In this document: piece after piece, positions 1 through 10,665 of the stretch
How positions within the stretch are numbered: the first letter of the stretch is position 1
Layout of the letters: the number at the start of each line of letters is the position of its first letter
Source: Isoetes taiwanensis
Taxonomy: Eukaryota; Streptophyta; Lycopodiopsida; Isoetales; Isoetaceae
Reading direction: 5' to 3'
Length of the DNA stretch: 64,000 bases
NCBI GenBank assembly: GCA_021234155.1
Contig: JAJEKV010000085.1
Location: forward strand, 4,164,036 to 4,228,035
Notes under the pieces: model-generated
Told to the model about the DNA's origin: nothing
The model's input: the letters and a program-made list of their open reading frames with translations, nothing else
Databases searched by the model: none
Program-made: the position numbers and the translations under genes

Positions 1-939
1 CATGTGATGCTATATTTGAACTCCACCAATATCAGTTTCCACATATAAATGAGATGGACATGGAGAAGATAAAATGTGGGATAATAGAAGAAGCTAGCTG
101 CGAAATTGATGCAGCGTGCCAAACTGAAATAACCAAAAAGTTCCCACTTAATGACATGCAGGTCATTAAGAACCTTGAATGGCTTACCAAAAACTTGTTT
201 ATCTCGGGTGTTGATAAAGCATCAAACAACCCCTCATTCATCTATCCTAAGGTGAAAATCATCATCTAGATAGAAAATGGCGGCCTGGGGAGTAGCTTAG
301 TGTTAAACTGAAATACATGCAAAGATAGGGATTGCATGTAACTGCATGTGCATGTGGCATTTTGATAACCTACATGACAAGATGAAGATGACAAGGTGAA
401 GATGAACCATTATAGGACCATGTAATGCGCGACTTTTGGACCATAGTTTGATGCACCATCTGTAATATGCTCGATTATTGTATGGAATGATAAGGCTGTT
501 GAAGGATTGACTGATGCAGCTTGAACTGCTAGTAGGGTTGTTGCCTAGACTAGTGGTCTCCGGGGGTTTTTTTTTTTTTTTTAAAGTTAAAAGCAAAATT
601 TTTTGAATTTAGAAATAAAAGTGACGGTTAATTTTTTTTACTCTTCTCTTTCGCTTGAGCGCCCGCCTCGCCCGTTCGCCATAGCCGCCGGAGTAGAAGC
701 TTCAAGCGCTCCGCCTTCGCCTTTGCCCTACGCCGTCGTCACCTACTAGTGCCTCCTCTCTCGCCTTTCTTTCTCCATTCCAATGAATATGGCACGCATC
801 AAAGGTACCCTAAGTCCCAGCAACTTTAGTGTACCCCAAATATTTGCCCAACTTGGAGAGCATCTCGCCACTGACCCGCATCCGGTGCAACGCTTCGTCG
901 ACGGCCTCCAAGTCCACTTTTCTTGTTATTCTTAAGTAG
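1..939. other. Unassigned sequence at window start
   Basis: I see no recognisable gene. An open frame at 54-269 on the plus strand has no family signature I can name. A T-run lies near 567-582. A GC-rich stretch at 650-760 precedes the ~95-bp repeats of the CACTA-like element, so part of this interval may belong to that element. I found no left terminus for it here. Confidence 0.4.
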
Positions 940-1424
940 AAGTGGCTATGGCAAGGACATGGTCGGCTCCACCACGAGCGGGGGGGACCAGGTGTTTGGG
1001 CCCTAGTTCACATTTATTCTCGGTTTTAGGTAGAGGTGGCTAGGGCAAGGACATGGACAACTCTACCATGAGTGGAGGGGACCAGGTGTTCGGGCGCTAG
1101 TCCCACATTTCTTGTCATTTTTAGGTAGAGGTGGCTAGGGCAAGGGCATGGTCAGTTCCAACATGAGTGGAGAGTGTATTAGGTCTCTAGCCTAATACAG
1201 CGAACCCAGCCTATTCCATCACCTTAAAGCCTACTCTATCTAGATCTAACCAAATGTAGCTTTTGATTCGACAGGCGCGGGGGGAAGGTGGGGAGGGCAA
1301 GGGAAAGGGAGAGAGAGAGAGAGACGGGTGCATTGACGCGAGCTTCTTCAAAAAAGGAGGTACGTCACCTAGTCATAGTCATAGTTTTTTTTTTTTTTTT
1401 TTGTGTTAATCTATTGATTTATAG

Positions 1425-1695
1425 CAAAGGCAAAGAGTGATTGCGAAATTGAAGTCGGATGCCAAAAATTGAGAGGCGATTGGTCGAAGGTCCCTAAACC
1501 ACTTAATCTTTATAAGGAAGATATCAAGGTATTTGTTATTTTGTTGCCATTCGTTAAATTCAAAATAAGACATTTAACTTGTCATGTTGTGTTCTTTGCA
1601 ATCAGATCGCTTTCGAACGTGCAAAGGATCCCAAGAAAAAATATACAGAACGGACTGTACTTGTGCTCGGGCGACCAGAAAGGGTTTTTACATAG
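1425..1695 (+). pseudogene. Two-exon coding remnant inside CACTA-like element
   Basis: Exon-like blocks at 1425-1528 and 1606-1695 flank an intron that starts GTATTTG and ends TGCAATCAG. Joined, the frame gives about 33 residues containing DWSKVPKPLNLYKEDIK, followed by 29 residues with FERAKDPKKK and an in-frame TAG. The same arrangement with the same intron edges recurs at 42798-43097 in the second element, so the block is a shared part of the family rather than chance. The second copy has an extra A before the conserved WSKVPKPLNL block and a different C-terminus. I do not recognise the protein. It may be a piece of an element-encoded protein or a captured host fragment. Confidence 0.45.
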
Positions 1696-2048
1696 ATTTA
1701 TAAGTGCTATAGACTCTTAATCCACGTTATATAATTGTAATGAGAACTTTCAATGTCATTGTCTAATACTGGTCGTATTGTCATAGAATTGGCTATACGA
1801 GTTTTCCCCTGACAGGGAGCACGTAAAGATAGCCAATACCCATAGAGTTGCTCACATGTACACATTTATACAATGAGGGAACCATCCCACATCACGGGAA
1901 TATCAATGTGTGAGATATATGGTATAAAAATACAATACAAGTCAATGCAATACAATACAATACAATAATACAATATGATATTGTAATTAACTATTAACTT
2001 TTTCCAAATTTCTTTTTATTTTTATTTTTTTTATAATTTCGTACATCA

Positions 2049-2391
2049 CGCCGCATGCGACGTTACATATTTTCTATTTTTTTATTTCTTATATATTAAA
2101 TTTAATTAATATTATTATTTATTTATATACATTTATGCACATGCGACGTCTGATCAACGTCGCATGCGACTTCTACTAGACGTCGCATGTTCACATCTGT
2201 GTCACGTGGGTCACATCTGTGGGACGTCTGGGTCACGTCTGTGTCACGTCTGAATCACGTCGAATGCGACGTCTCGCACCACGTCGCACGCGACGTATCT
2301 CCAGCGACGTCTAGGTCACGTGGCCAGGCGTCACACAGACGTGACACAGATGTCGCTATACACGTCGCTAATTGACCGATCTGTTGTTGTG
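2049..2391. repeat. Subterminal repeat zone with GTCGCATGCGAC motifs
   Basis: Dense, irregular copies of ACGTCGCATGCGACGT-like palindromes and of ACGTCTG/GTCACGTCTG words run up to the terminus at 2391. CACTA elements commonly carry short subterminal repeats bound by an element protein. The palindromic form here is shared with the zones at 33953-34170, 41486-41640 and 43330-43546. Confidence 0.7.
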
Positions 2392-2461
2392 TCCTCTAGG
2401 ACTTGCGGCTTCAATGACGACCCCAACTCTGCTCCAATGGTACCAAGACAGTGAGCACTGA

Positions 2462-3154
2462 AATTCTCAAGTCCCCTTTGACCTCCTACAACCTTTTCTA
2501 CTCCAGAAGGTGGACCTCATCACCAGCATGCAGGCCCACCCTGATTATATGCGCTTCCTTGAGTTTTATGCTCAAGAGATGCTCCCTCTTTACATCCCTC
2601 TCGGAGATCCGACCCAGCTCTACTTAGAAAGAGCTATCGTAAGGGAGATGTTGGGAGGTGATACGCATGCCTACAATGTTCTCAAAGTCAAGCTCAGATG
2701 GAGCCGAAATCTGCCGATACTGACACATGAGGGCCAACAATACCTTGAAGTGACCTTTGCGCTGGCCATCCTCATAGATCAATATGTGGAGGATGAGACT
2801 TTGCCAGCAGAGAAGGGCAAAGCACCTGAGTTCTCTAACGAGGAAGACAACGAGTACATCCAAGAGGATGACTTCGCTCGGTGGAAACAACTAGCAGAAC
2901 AGATGCCTCCACACCAAGATCAGGGGGGCACGACTGATTGGTTTGGACGCCCTCCTAGTTATCTATCACCAGGGGCAGGAGTACCTCCTATTGGAGGATA
3001 TTATTTGGACATAGTTGAGCTCCCTACGGAGGTACAGCAACTACTCCAATTTCAACTGGAAACCATTAAGCTGGCTGACACGCTTCTCCGGCTAAGAGAT
3101 CTTATGCTTCAGGACTCTCCATCCCAGCCTCTCAAGAAGCTTTCACTGCCATAG
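2462..3154 (+). CDS. Unrecognised 200+ residue ORF between transposon ends
   Basis: The frame is open from 2462, just after a TGA at 2459, to a TAG after residues KKLSLP. The first ATG in frame is at 2528 (MQAHPDYMRFLEFYAQEM), giving about 208 residues; the GTG at 2510 is not a believable plant start. The product is soluble-looking, with a central acidic stretch (SNEEDNEYIQEDD) and proline/glycine-rich sequence after it, and no membrane segment. I recognise no domain. It sits exactly between the right end of one CACTA-like element (2391) and the left end of another (3414), so a transposon-related origin such as a gag-like or structural protein fragment is possible. Expression is unproven. Confidence 0.4.
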   Translation, partial: NSQVPFDLLQPFLLQKVDLITSMQAHPDYMRFLEFYAQEMLPLYIPLGDPTQLYLERAIVREMLGGDTHAYNVLKVKLRWSRNLPILTHEGQQYLEVTFALAILIDQYVEDETLPAEKGKAPEFSNEEDNEYIQEDDFARWKQLAEQMPPHQDQGGTTDWFGRPPSYLSPGAGVPPIGGYYLDIVELPTEVQQLLQFQLETIKLADTLLRLRDLMLQDSPSQPLKKLSLP

Positions 3155-3413
3155 GACCTCACATCCCGAATATTAATATGGTTGATATTTCTTCGGAGTC
3201 GGATGAAGAAGGGGAGGATCTCTATAACAACCCCAGAGGTCACCATGGACCTTGATAAGGAAGTGGCTACCTCGGTCACACGTGTTAAAGCGTTAGGGAA
3301 CCACCTCACATGCTTCTTCCTATCCGCTTTATGGTAGGGACAGGTCCTTTTTGTGGCACGAGACCTAGCCCCAGAGGCCGAAGCATCGTGATGGAACCTC
3401 CGTGCATTGTCCA

Positions 3414-3890
3414 CACTACAAGAGAATGAGCATTTTTTGTCAGAAAAATCGTTAGATGGTCTTCATAAAACAGGCAACTGTCCAGAGCCTACTGGTTGAC
3501 GATTTGTCTAACGAATATTATCTGACGATTGGTTATCAGAAAAATGGTCAGAAATTTTGACGGTTTTTCTGACGCTATGTGTCAGGATAATCGTCAAAAA
3601 ACTCGACGTTTTTTCTGACGCTATGTGTCAGGTTAATCGTCAGAACTTTCTGACGTTTTTTTTGACGCTATGTGTCAGGGTAATCGTCAGGAATTCGACG
3701 ATTTTTCTGACGCTGTGCGTCAGAGCAATCGTCAGAAACCGCGTCAAAACAATCGTCAGGAATATCGTCGAGAGGGACGTCAAAAGAAGCGTCACAAAAA
3801 TCGTCAGATAAAGCGTTAGAGTGTTCATCATTACTCGTGTCAGGTTTTTCGTCGGGGTAATGGTCAGAAAGTTCGTCACCATAATCTCCA
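3414..3890. mobile_element. Left end of a second CACTA-type element
   Basis: The end begins CACTACAAGAGAATGAGC, the classical start of CACTA (En/Spm) elements, preceded by CCA. From about 3440 to 3885 runs a subterminal array of TCTGACG and CGTCAG words. Four ~48-bp units share the core TCTGACGCTATGTGTCAG, near 3567, 3615, 3663 and 3707. The motif differs from the GTCGCATGCGAC family, although the outer terminus is similar. No matching right end (…CTTGTAGTG) was seen downstream, so this is a solitary or truncated end. Confidence 0.7.
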
Positions 3891-4189
3891 TGAAGCATTT
3901 AATTGGTTTTGCTTACGTTGCTGTTGAGATGGGTGCAATTAAGGAAAATTGAATTATATTTGCAATTAGGAAGTGCACCAAATTGGGAGCTTTAAAGCTA
4001 TAGTGCCACATTCATTGCAATGTACCAAATCTTGATAGAAAGAATAGTCATTATTGATACGATGAAATTATTGGAACAATGTACAGGATGCAGCTGAGAT
4101 GCTTTTATATATTGTATAAATATGTCGACAAACTGGACTTGGGATGCCAAGAAATCTCTGGCTTGCTCCTTTCGTGATATTCCCAGTCT
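3891..4189. other. No gene seen
   Basis: AT-rich sequence between a transposon end and the gene remnants that follow. I see no exon or repeat of note. Confidence 0.4.
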
Positions 4190-4271
4190 CTATTGCACAT
4201 TAAACATGCTAAAAGCTTTTTTTGCATCTTCCTCTGGCATGAATCTCTTGAAATCCTCTACTATAATGTAC
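4190..4271 (-). pseudogene. MscS-like (MSL) channel exon fragment
   Basis: On the minus strand a TTTTCAG acceptor is followed by YIIVEDFKRFMPEEDAKKAF, then SMFNVQ and a TAG stop. This resembles the cytoplasmic stretch of plant MscS-like channels, in which a Y-I-x-E-E-D-x-x-R-F-M pattern precedes an acidic helix and a phenylalanine before the channel domain. The family continues for several hundred residues beyond this point, including the pore helix. Here the frame stops at once, and no pore exon was found nearby. I take it as an isolated relic, and the family call rests on one short exon. Confidence 0.35.
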
Positions 4272-4440
4272 CTGAAAAGAAGAACTGTGTAAAATCGAAG
4301 GAGCTTGAAATGAGCATGGGAAGACCATGAACTTAATTACCTTTTTCCCTTTTCTGCTACATTTATGAAGATCTGCTTACCTGTTGTCTTTGCCTCAAAG
4401 TCATTTTTTATTTCATTCTCTTGATCGGGAAAGAGAGACT

Positions 4441-4832
4441 TTACATATTAATAGGTTGTGAAGAGAAGCCATCAAGGGAGTAACCTGTAAGTAAAGTTTC
4501 GCAAAGCTTGAGGGCCTGTCCAAGTTTGGTAGAAGGCACCATGTGGCCATCTCCTCTAACAGATGCAAATGTTAATCCTTCGTAGATCTGAGTCCACCCT
4601 CCAACCTGTTAAACATGTAGCAGCAATTAAGCGCCAAGGACTCGAGTCCGATCTTAAGTTTTTTATTTCATTCCTCTTCTTTTCTTTTTTTGCCTCAAAG
4701 ATAAACCTAAGTTGTTCAGATCTTTGTAGCTCCATGCACACCATGGTTGCACAATTGTTAGATTGAATTGCTTTATCCAAATTGAGTCGCTAGTGTTGCT
4801 ACAACTCCATCAGCGTCTCCGCTGTAGAATTA
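4441..4832 (-). pseudogene. Serine carboxypeptidase-like C-terminal remnant
   Basis: An AG acceptor opens an exon at 4605 that runs to TAA at 4441-4443 (54 residues). It begins VGGWTQIYEGLTF and continues ASVRGDGHMVP. That is the C-terminal signature of plant serine carboxypeptidases, and the H of GDGHMVP is the catalytic histidine position. A second block at about 4778-4832 reads FYSGDADGVV, matching the segment that carries the catalytic aspartate. The two blocks are in the right order. Between them no proper donor or continuous frame is evident, and I did not find the N-terminal exons with the nucleophile (G-E-S-Y-A-G). SCPLs are secreted vacuolar or apoplastic peptidases or acyltransferases; this copy is probably dead. 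Confidence 0.65.
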
Positions 4833-6307
4833 TCCTCAAGATTGTAATAAACAAAAGTTAACAAACAACTTCCACAGATGCAAAGATTGCACATACCTGT
4901 AAATCCATATCCTCAACTTGCTCTTAATGAGCAATTTGTATATTGATAGCATTGAGCGACAATGTCGGTTCTGCGGTAATTTTGGTAAACACTGTCATTG
5001 AATAAAAAGAAAAAGGACACCATGTCAAGCTGACAAGACAATAAAGAAAACAGAAATGAGAAATTTCGCTTAAAGACATTCATTTTACTTGCATGAAGAC
5101 CAAGCCGGATCTGCTAATACATCTCAAAGCAGTTATGATAGGGGTTATAAGCTGCTACCAGATTGAATGCTTTCTACAAAATCACAACGAATTACATCAT
5201 TGATTTAATAATTCCAGCGAAAATAAAAAAGAAATGAATATGATGAAATGCCTACCCTGGTGCGCAGCGTCGAATCGGAGACTGATTTACAGGATTGAAT
5301 CTAAATATCATACATGTTGATCTTCTCCATGTCTATATCTGTTTGATTGAGTGCGCGTCTGCAGTCAACCAATGTTGCCTTGCCAATGTTGGTATCTGCC
5401 ATTAATCTGCAAGGTACTGGTTGTGAGTGAAAAGGCGTATCAGATATCTCTGGAAGTATCTTACAGCCATGCAATATTACTGGGATACTAATCAGTAGTC
5501 CTCTCCACAACATAAATACGTGACCACTATTGTCAAAACTCAGGTAAAAACATTAAATGGACTCTAACGGAGGCCAAAACATGTTGTTTTCACCGAACTT
5601 GAAATGAATCAGGATTAGAGGTTAGCAAGCAGGTTCAAATCCAACATGAACTAGGATCCCAACAAGACTGATTGAGATACATAATAAAACATTTCTTCTA
5701 AAGCTAAATTATAAGCATTGAGTTGTGGAACTGTTAAGGGTCCAACAAAACGTGAATAAATCATTCATTTCATCACTAGTTTGAAGAGCTAAGCCCATAT
5801 TTAAATGAAGGTATTTTTTTAAGCAAATTATGACAAATACTGTTACGAGATATTTCTGATAAATGTACCTTTCTTAAAAGCAAATCCTTACTAAATGCAA
5901 ATTCTGCAAAAAATTATGTCGTAGCAGGAAGAGAGACATTATTGCTGGGCTAAGAAACTAGCTGCAGTAAGCTTGAGCATTACAGAAGCTGAGATTAAGG
6001 TTATTCTAAACAACTTAAGAAATGTTTTTCTTAATTTTATAGCTTGAAGGGCTGCAACAACTAATTGTTATAGCAGCTGGACTGCATTGTGATGCTATCA
6101 AGCTTAACAAAGATGAGCAGTACTTTGCCACTAAACATCTAGATATCTAAGTTTACACCATTCATGAGCAATTGTATTGGATACATAGTTTCAAAATGGA
6201 AATGCCAGGACTGGGCTATCTCACTGAAGCTAAAGGGAGAGAATGCAAGGACCATTTTAGCTTCAAACAGTTTAGTTTCCAAACGATGTTCTGCTATTTG
6301 AACTTAC

Positions 6308-7498
6308 CTTCAAGGCACGTTGCACAGAAGGGCACAATGATAGCAATATTTTGACATCAGAGACTCCAAATGAAGATGGTACAACATCAACTGCATCAAA
6401 CCTGGAAATTAAGGAGGAAATGCTTTAATTACCCATGATAATCCAAAAGAAAGTAAACCTACACCTACCAGCTGTCTTCCCTTATGGCTTCATCTGCAGC
6501 TGAATCGACCAAGCCAATGAAAGAAGAATGTGCAAAAACTGTCTCCAGTGCAAGGCCATCTTTGTACTTCGCCTGATAACGATGCATATCAGTAAATTAG
6601 ACTATTCTTATTTTTTTATCAGTACTTTGTTAGCTCTAGGATTCACAAATAATACACACCTCTAGGTAGTATTTTGTGTGTGGAACAACAAGCTTTTTCA
6701 AAGTATCATAGCTTATATAGCGATTCTGCATAAAAACCATATGTCATCTCAGTATGCCCCCATGTTTCAAAAACCTCATAATACAAGATAAATAGCTTAC
6801 CTCTTTCACTCCGGCATTTGGATCGTCAAGATATTCCTTTGCCCCTTGGACACCAACCTTTTCTACAGCACTCAAAAGTACATGTCTGCCACTTACAAGA
6901 ATAACACATCAATGAAAATAAATGCTTGGTAAGTTTGCATTTATGACATATTTACAGTTCTGAATATACAATTTGATATCTTTAGAACTTTGCAGAATTT
7001 ACACAATTATTTCAAGCCTCTAATGTACGAAGAAGAATATGTATGCCACTTGGGAAGCTAGGCCGCAGCGCGATCCCTATGGCACCTCAAAGTTTTTAGG
7101 TAATGTGAAACCCTAGAATCCAACCATTGATAATATAGGTTGCTACAATGGACAAGTACTTGTTTAAAGTTCTGCTTTCGTGTTAATATTTGGAAGGTGG
7201 CCTGCAAATAACAGCTAAGATTAATCATGAAAAGGTAATGAAGATGATCATTGCCTTGTAACAACATACAAGTCAGCCAATGAAAGAAGTGAATGGTCTT
7301 GTCTGATTCCCATTTGGACAATGCTTTGCAATTCACCTTCCCATGCGCTTGGCACCTGCAAACGTATTCAAAAAATTAAGCATGTGTCACTATGGAAGCC
7401 AATATAGAAATGAGATGGTTCTTCACCTCCTTAAGTAGGAAACTGTCCATGTTAAAATCCAGCTTCGGATTTACAGCAGCAAGCTTCATGGATAAGAA
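6308..7498 (-). CDS. Unrecognised multi-exon gene, internal exons
   Basis: Six consecutive exons on the minus strand fit together without a phase error: 7427-7498, 7255-7355, 6801-6885, 6660-6725, 6469-6572 and 6308-6401 (about 174 residues). The order of landmarks is KLAAVNPKLDFNMDSF, VPSAWEGELQS, AVEKVGVQGAKEYLDDPNAG, ISYDTLKKLVVPHTKYYL, FAHSSFIGLVDSAADEAI and FGVSDVKILLSLCPSVQ. Five junctions are precise, and one uses a GC donor at 7253-7254. The third block faintly resembles DsbA/FrnE-type proteins (VGVEGA…DPN), but the next exons do not, so I do not assign that family. The 5' and 3' ends are uncertain. A further open block at 7525-7658 does not fit the phase of the next exon. An exon-like frame at 5290-5412 ending TAG may be the 3' end. 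Perfect phasing argues for a gene functional until recently. Confidence 0.6.
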
Positions 7499-8228
7499 CT
7501 GCACATAGTAAATTCCAGTAACCTACCAATCATCCAATTCTCAAGTGTTGAGGCATATGGCCCTTCATTTTGCTTCTCTGGTGATATATCCTTCCATTTT
7601 ATTCTCTTTGAGAGAGAACTACCATGTTCTCTTGCAATTTGACCAAAGCTCAAATAAGAACAGATAATCAATTTCTTACCACTTAATTTTTAAAGGCCCT
7701 TCTTAAGAATCTCCAAACTGATCCAGCATCTAGTCCAACCTTTTATAACTGGACTTATACTTCTTAGACACAAAGAGACTTATAACAATAGTGTAATCTA
7801 CGTAAAAGTTAGCAACAAATTATCCAACATGTATCTTATTTACAGCATATGCTTTTAAATAAAACACTCCACATAATTGCATAAGCGATACACCTGAATA
7901 CTTAATATTAAAAGCATAAAAAAGTGGTTCATCACAAAAAGCTTGCTTTTAGAGCAATATATAGAGTTGTAGGTTCAGTAAATTCAGAAGTTGAAAATTC
8001 TGAAATCTTGACCAGTGTGAAAAAAACAGCTCTAATTCATAATAGAGACTTGGAACTGAAGGATTTACATCAGTCCTGCCTTGCAATGAACACACCCAAA
8101 TGTCTACCTGCAGCCAAACAAATCAGTTATCATAAACAACTTTTCTTTCACTTTAAGAGCTAGAATTCCAACAAAAACATATAAGTAAATTAAGATGGTT
8201 ACCTGATTATTTTTTCAGACCTACAAAA

Positions 8229-9838
8229 TCATTTGCCCCTCTGAATGGATCTATATTTGGAAATATTCCTAGCTACAGTGGCTTCCCCAAAATCTGGACT
8301 CAAATTTCGTCCGATGCCTCTGCCCTTCTTCCCTTTCTTTTTTGGAATGGATCCATTGCAATTCTTTTCTTTTTTTTTTTATTGAAGGCGTATATGCATA
8401 TTAATTATAATTTATGGTGTTACAAAAAGGAACTTTTTATAGGGAAGTATAACCCTAAAAAGGAGATAGAGTAGAGTAATAAAAACTTAAAGCACAGATA
8501 TGGGATAGATGAAGCTGTCAGCTGAGATATGACAGACTGTCTAAAAGTGAGATTTAAGATTTTGATTGGTAGATTTCCTTCCTCTGCCTCTGACCATAAC
8601 CGTGAGTGTGCAGAATGCGCATAGGCAGGATTCTGCCTTTGCCATATTGAAACGGCCTTTGCTGTCCTTTGCTTCACATAATTGGCCTCTTCTTGCGTCA
8701 GGGTTTTGATCACAGCAACAGTTGCATAGGCACGGCTCCTCATGGCTGTAGAGATCTGGCGGGCCGAATACTTTAAGCCATTGCTGATTAACCACCGGAT
8801 CGATCTTCTTCCATTTGAGTTTACGCACCAGCACAAAAATAATACCTGTAATAACCACAGAGAGATTGTAAGATTCGTAGGAAACCTTATACAAAACTTT
8901 AAATAGCAGCATTGATCCATCTGATGTCGTATTCAATCTGCTTAATAACCGCTTCGGGATGAGTGATTTCACAATTGAAGATGAAATTATTTCTGCCCTT
9001 CCAAATCCTCCACAAGAGGATGTAAAGTCTCCAGTCATTGGGGTAGTCCGGCATGAAAAAATCCACTGAAGCCATTGAATTCAGGTCATAACCAAGAGTG
9101 ATGGAGGCAAGCTCGAGAGTCCATTCCGACCAAATGCAAGATCTAAACAAATGCTCCTCATCCTCCTTGTAGCCCAGACATCTGGGGCAGACGTCTGAAT
9201 CAGCCATTTGAAGTCTGTGTCTTTTATCATTGGTTGCTAAGGTTTTGTGCCAAAGCTGCCACATGAAAGACTTTACCTTGGGGGGATGGGGCTAGACCAC
9301 AAGAATTTCAGATTTCTTATGCACCTTTCTTCCCCTATCTGCCATTTGGTGTGGATAGAAATCTTTTGATTCCTCATCAAGTACTTGTAGGCAGAATTAA
9401 CTGTGAATTCCCCTGATCCATTGTGAGTCCAGTTGAGGTTGTCATCAGACCATCTTCATTGCAATTCTTTTCAGTGGCAACATTCTTCTTTTTCTTCAAA
9501 GTACCACCCAATTCCTTTTCCTTTGCCAGAAGAGGAGTAGCAGATGCAACTTCCTCAAAGATATTTTTGTTCAACAGGCCCTCCTCCATCATTTCTTGTG
9601 CCCAAGGAGGAGTGCCATGATCACCAACAAGCTGCTGATCTTCCACCTCCCTCTCATTTTCTTCCAAATCCATGTCATCTCCAACTACAAGCTGGTGCTC
9701 CTCATGAAGATTGACATTTTGCGCCTCATCAAAATTGACATTCTGCATCTCTTCAAGATTCACTTGATCACCATCTCCCAAATCATCTGCTGGAACTTCA
9801 GGAGGATCTTCATTCAGCTCTATGTTCTTCACTTTGTC
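8229..9838 (-). pseudogene. Coding exon interrupted by a LINE
   Basis: A TTTCAG acceptor opens a frame at 9838 that runs to 9457, is interrupted by a LINE, and resumes at 8353 in exactly the same frame to TGA at 8229-8231. Without the insertion and one target duplication it is 507 nt (168 residues plus stop). The first two thirds are very acidic, with a degenerate repeat (QNVNLHEEHQ-type units) and a motif GTPPWAQEMMEEGLL. The last third is basic, with GSIPKKKGKKGRGIGRNLSP, like a nuclear localisation tail. I recognise no family. With the LINE present, the frame enters the insert and ends after about 25 foreign residues. Exons at 10666-10918 may belong upstream, although their phase does not join directly. 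Confidence 0.6.
8370..9456 (-). mobile_element. 5'-truncated LINE insertion with target duplications
   Basis: The insert reads on the minus strand as the C-terminal part of a plant LINE ORF2. A block with WTHNGSGEFTVNSAYKYL is followed by the zf-RVT zinc-binding region, with MWQLWHKTLATNDKRHRLQ, then DSDVCPRCLGYKEDEEHLF, then LLWRIWKGRNNFIF. It is in more than one frame. A poly(A) tail appears on the plus strand as a T-run at 8370-8380. A 16-bp direct repeat flanks it (CATTGCAATTCTTTTC at 8354-8369 and 9457-9472). The length is about 1.09 kb, far short of a full LINE, so it is a dead-on-arrival 5' truncation. The identical flanking repeats indicate a fairly recent event. Confidence 0.9.
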
Positions 9839-10665
9839 CTGAAACCTTTATGGTTAATATGCTTATGCTAGAACATTTAAACAAAGCGCACAATACTATT
9901 GGAGTCATTAAGCAGGCTTGTACATTGATTAAGCAGGCTTGTACATTGATTCGATTCCAATGCTTAAGACCAAGATCCAAGTGCAGACCAAGATGCAAGT
10001 GCAGCAAAGTCATAGTTCTGTAGCTTAAACTGCCTTGTTTTTATCTTGGAGGAATGATGTCTACAGGACGCGGAAAGAGCACACTCTTAAAGGTAAATTG
10101 AACCTTGTGAAGGTAAGAAGTTTTAATAAGTTATGTAGTTCTGTCATGTTATTCTTAGAAGATTCATACAGGTGCTTGCAGGGAGATTGAGACTCAGCAA
10201 GCATGTCAACATGAATGGCGTAGTGCTATATAATAACAAACCCAACGTCGTAACAAAGAGCTCAATAGCTTATATAATTGCCCAACAAAATGTGTAAGGC
10301 ACAGTAAACAACTTCACCATTTGAACTTTCTAAGCAACCGATTACCCCCTATATATGAGATATAAATTTCTTTCGCTTCACCTATTGGGAGCGCTACCTT
10401 GCCATGTTATTGCAGACATTTGCCTACACAGGATTCTGTTATTACTTATGACTTGATTCAGACCCTTTCTACCATGGTTAAGGTCCAACAATCTGCTGCA
10501 GTGCTATCCTTGGTTCAAGTCCCACCTGAGGTATAAATGGCATCATTCTCATCCAACTAGAGCGGGCAATGGTATACTCCTATTTCTCGGGGTCAGACTC
10601 CTTTTTGTCTACTTTTCAACACGCAATGCAAGAATGAGGTTCAGGAAAAGAATGAGACCACCTAC

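Larger units (their letters stand above)
940..2391. mobile_element. CACTA-like transposon, right-hand part
   Basis: This stretch is a diverged copy of the right part of the element at 33933-43546 (compare about 42300-43546). It has the same ~95-bp repeats (about 941, 1033, 1128), the same small two-exon region, and the same GTCGC/GCGAC-rich subterminal zone. The right terminus is readable: on the minus strand it begins CACAACAACAG, then TTAGCGACGT, close to the terminus ending at 43546. The left end was not found in the window, so the element is incomplete here. The three bases after the terminus are TCC, but the matching duplication cannot be checked. Confidence 0.7.

Noticed and set aside
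3460-3885. CRISPR-like array
   Set aside because: The spacing is irregular, repeats blend into spacers, and the context is a plant transposon end.
3557-3898. Overlapping plus- and minus-strand ORFs over the CACTA end
   Set aside because: They are translations of the ~48-bp subterminal repeats; the repetitive peptide follows from the DNA repeat.
6801-6885. DsbA/FrnE-like thiol oxidoreductase
   Set aside because: Only one exon looks similar; the following exons, joined in perfect phase, do not continue that fold.
7486-7671. Open block reading REHGSSLSKRIKWKDI upstream of the unknown gene
   Set aside because: Its donor phase does not fit the next exon, and only 27 bp separate them. I could not place it as an exon.
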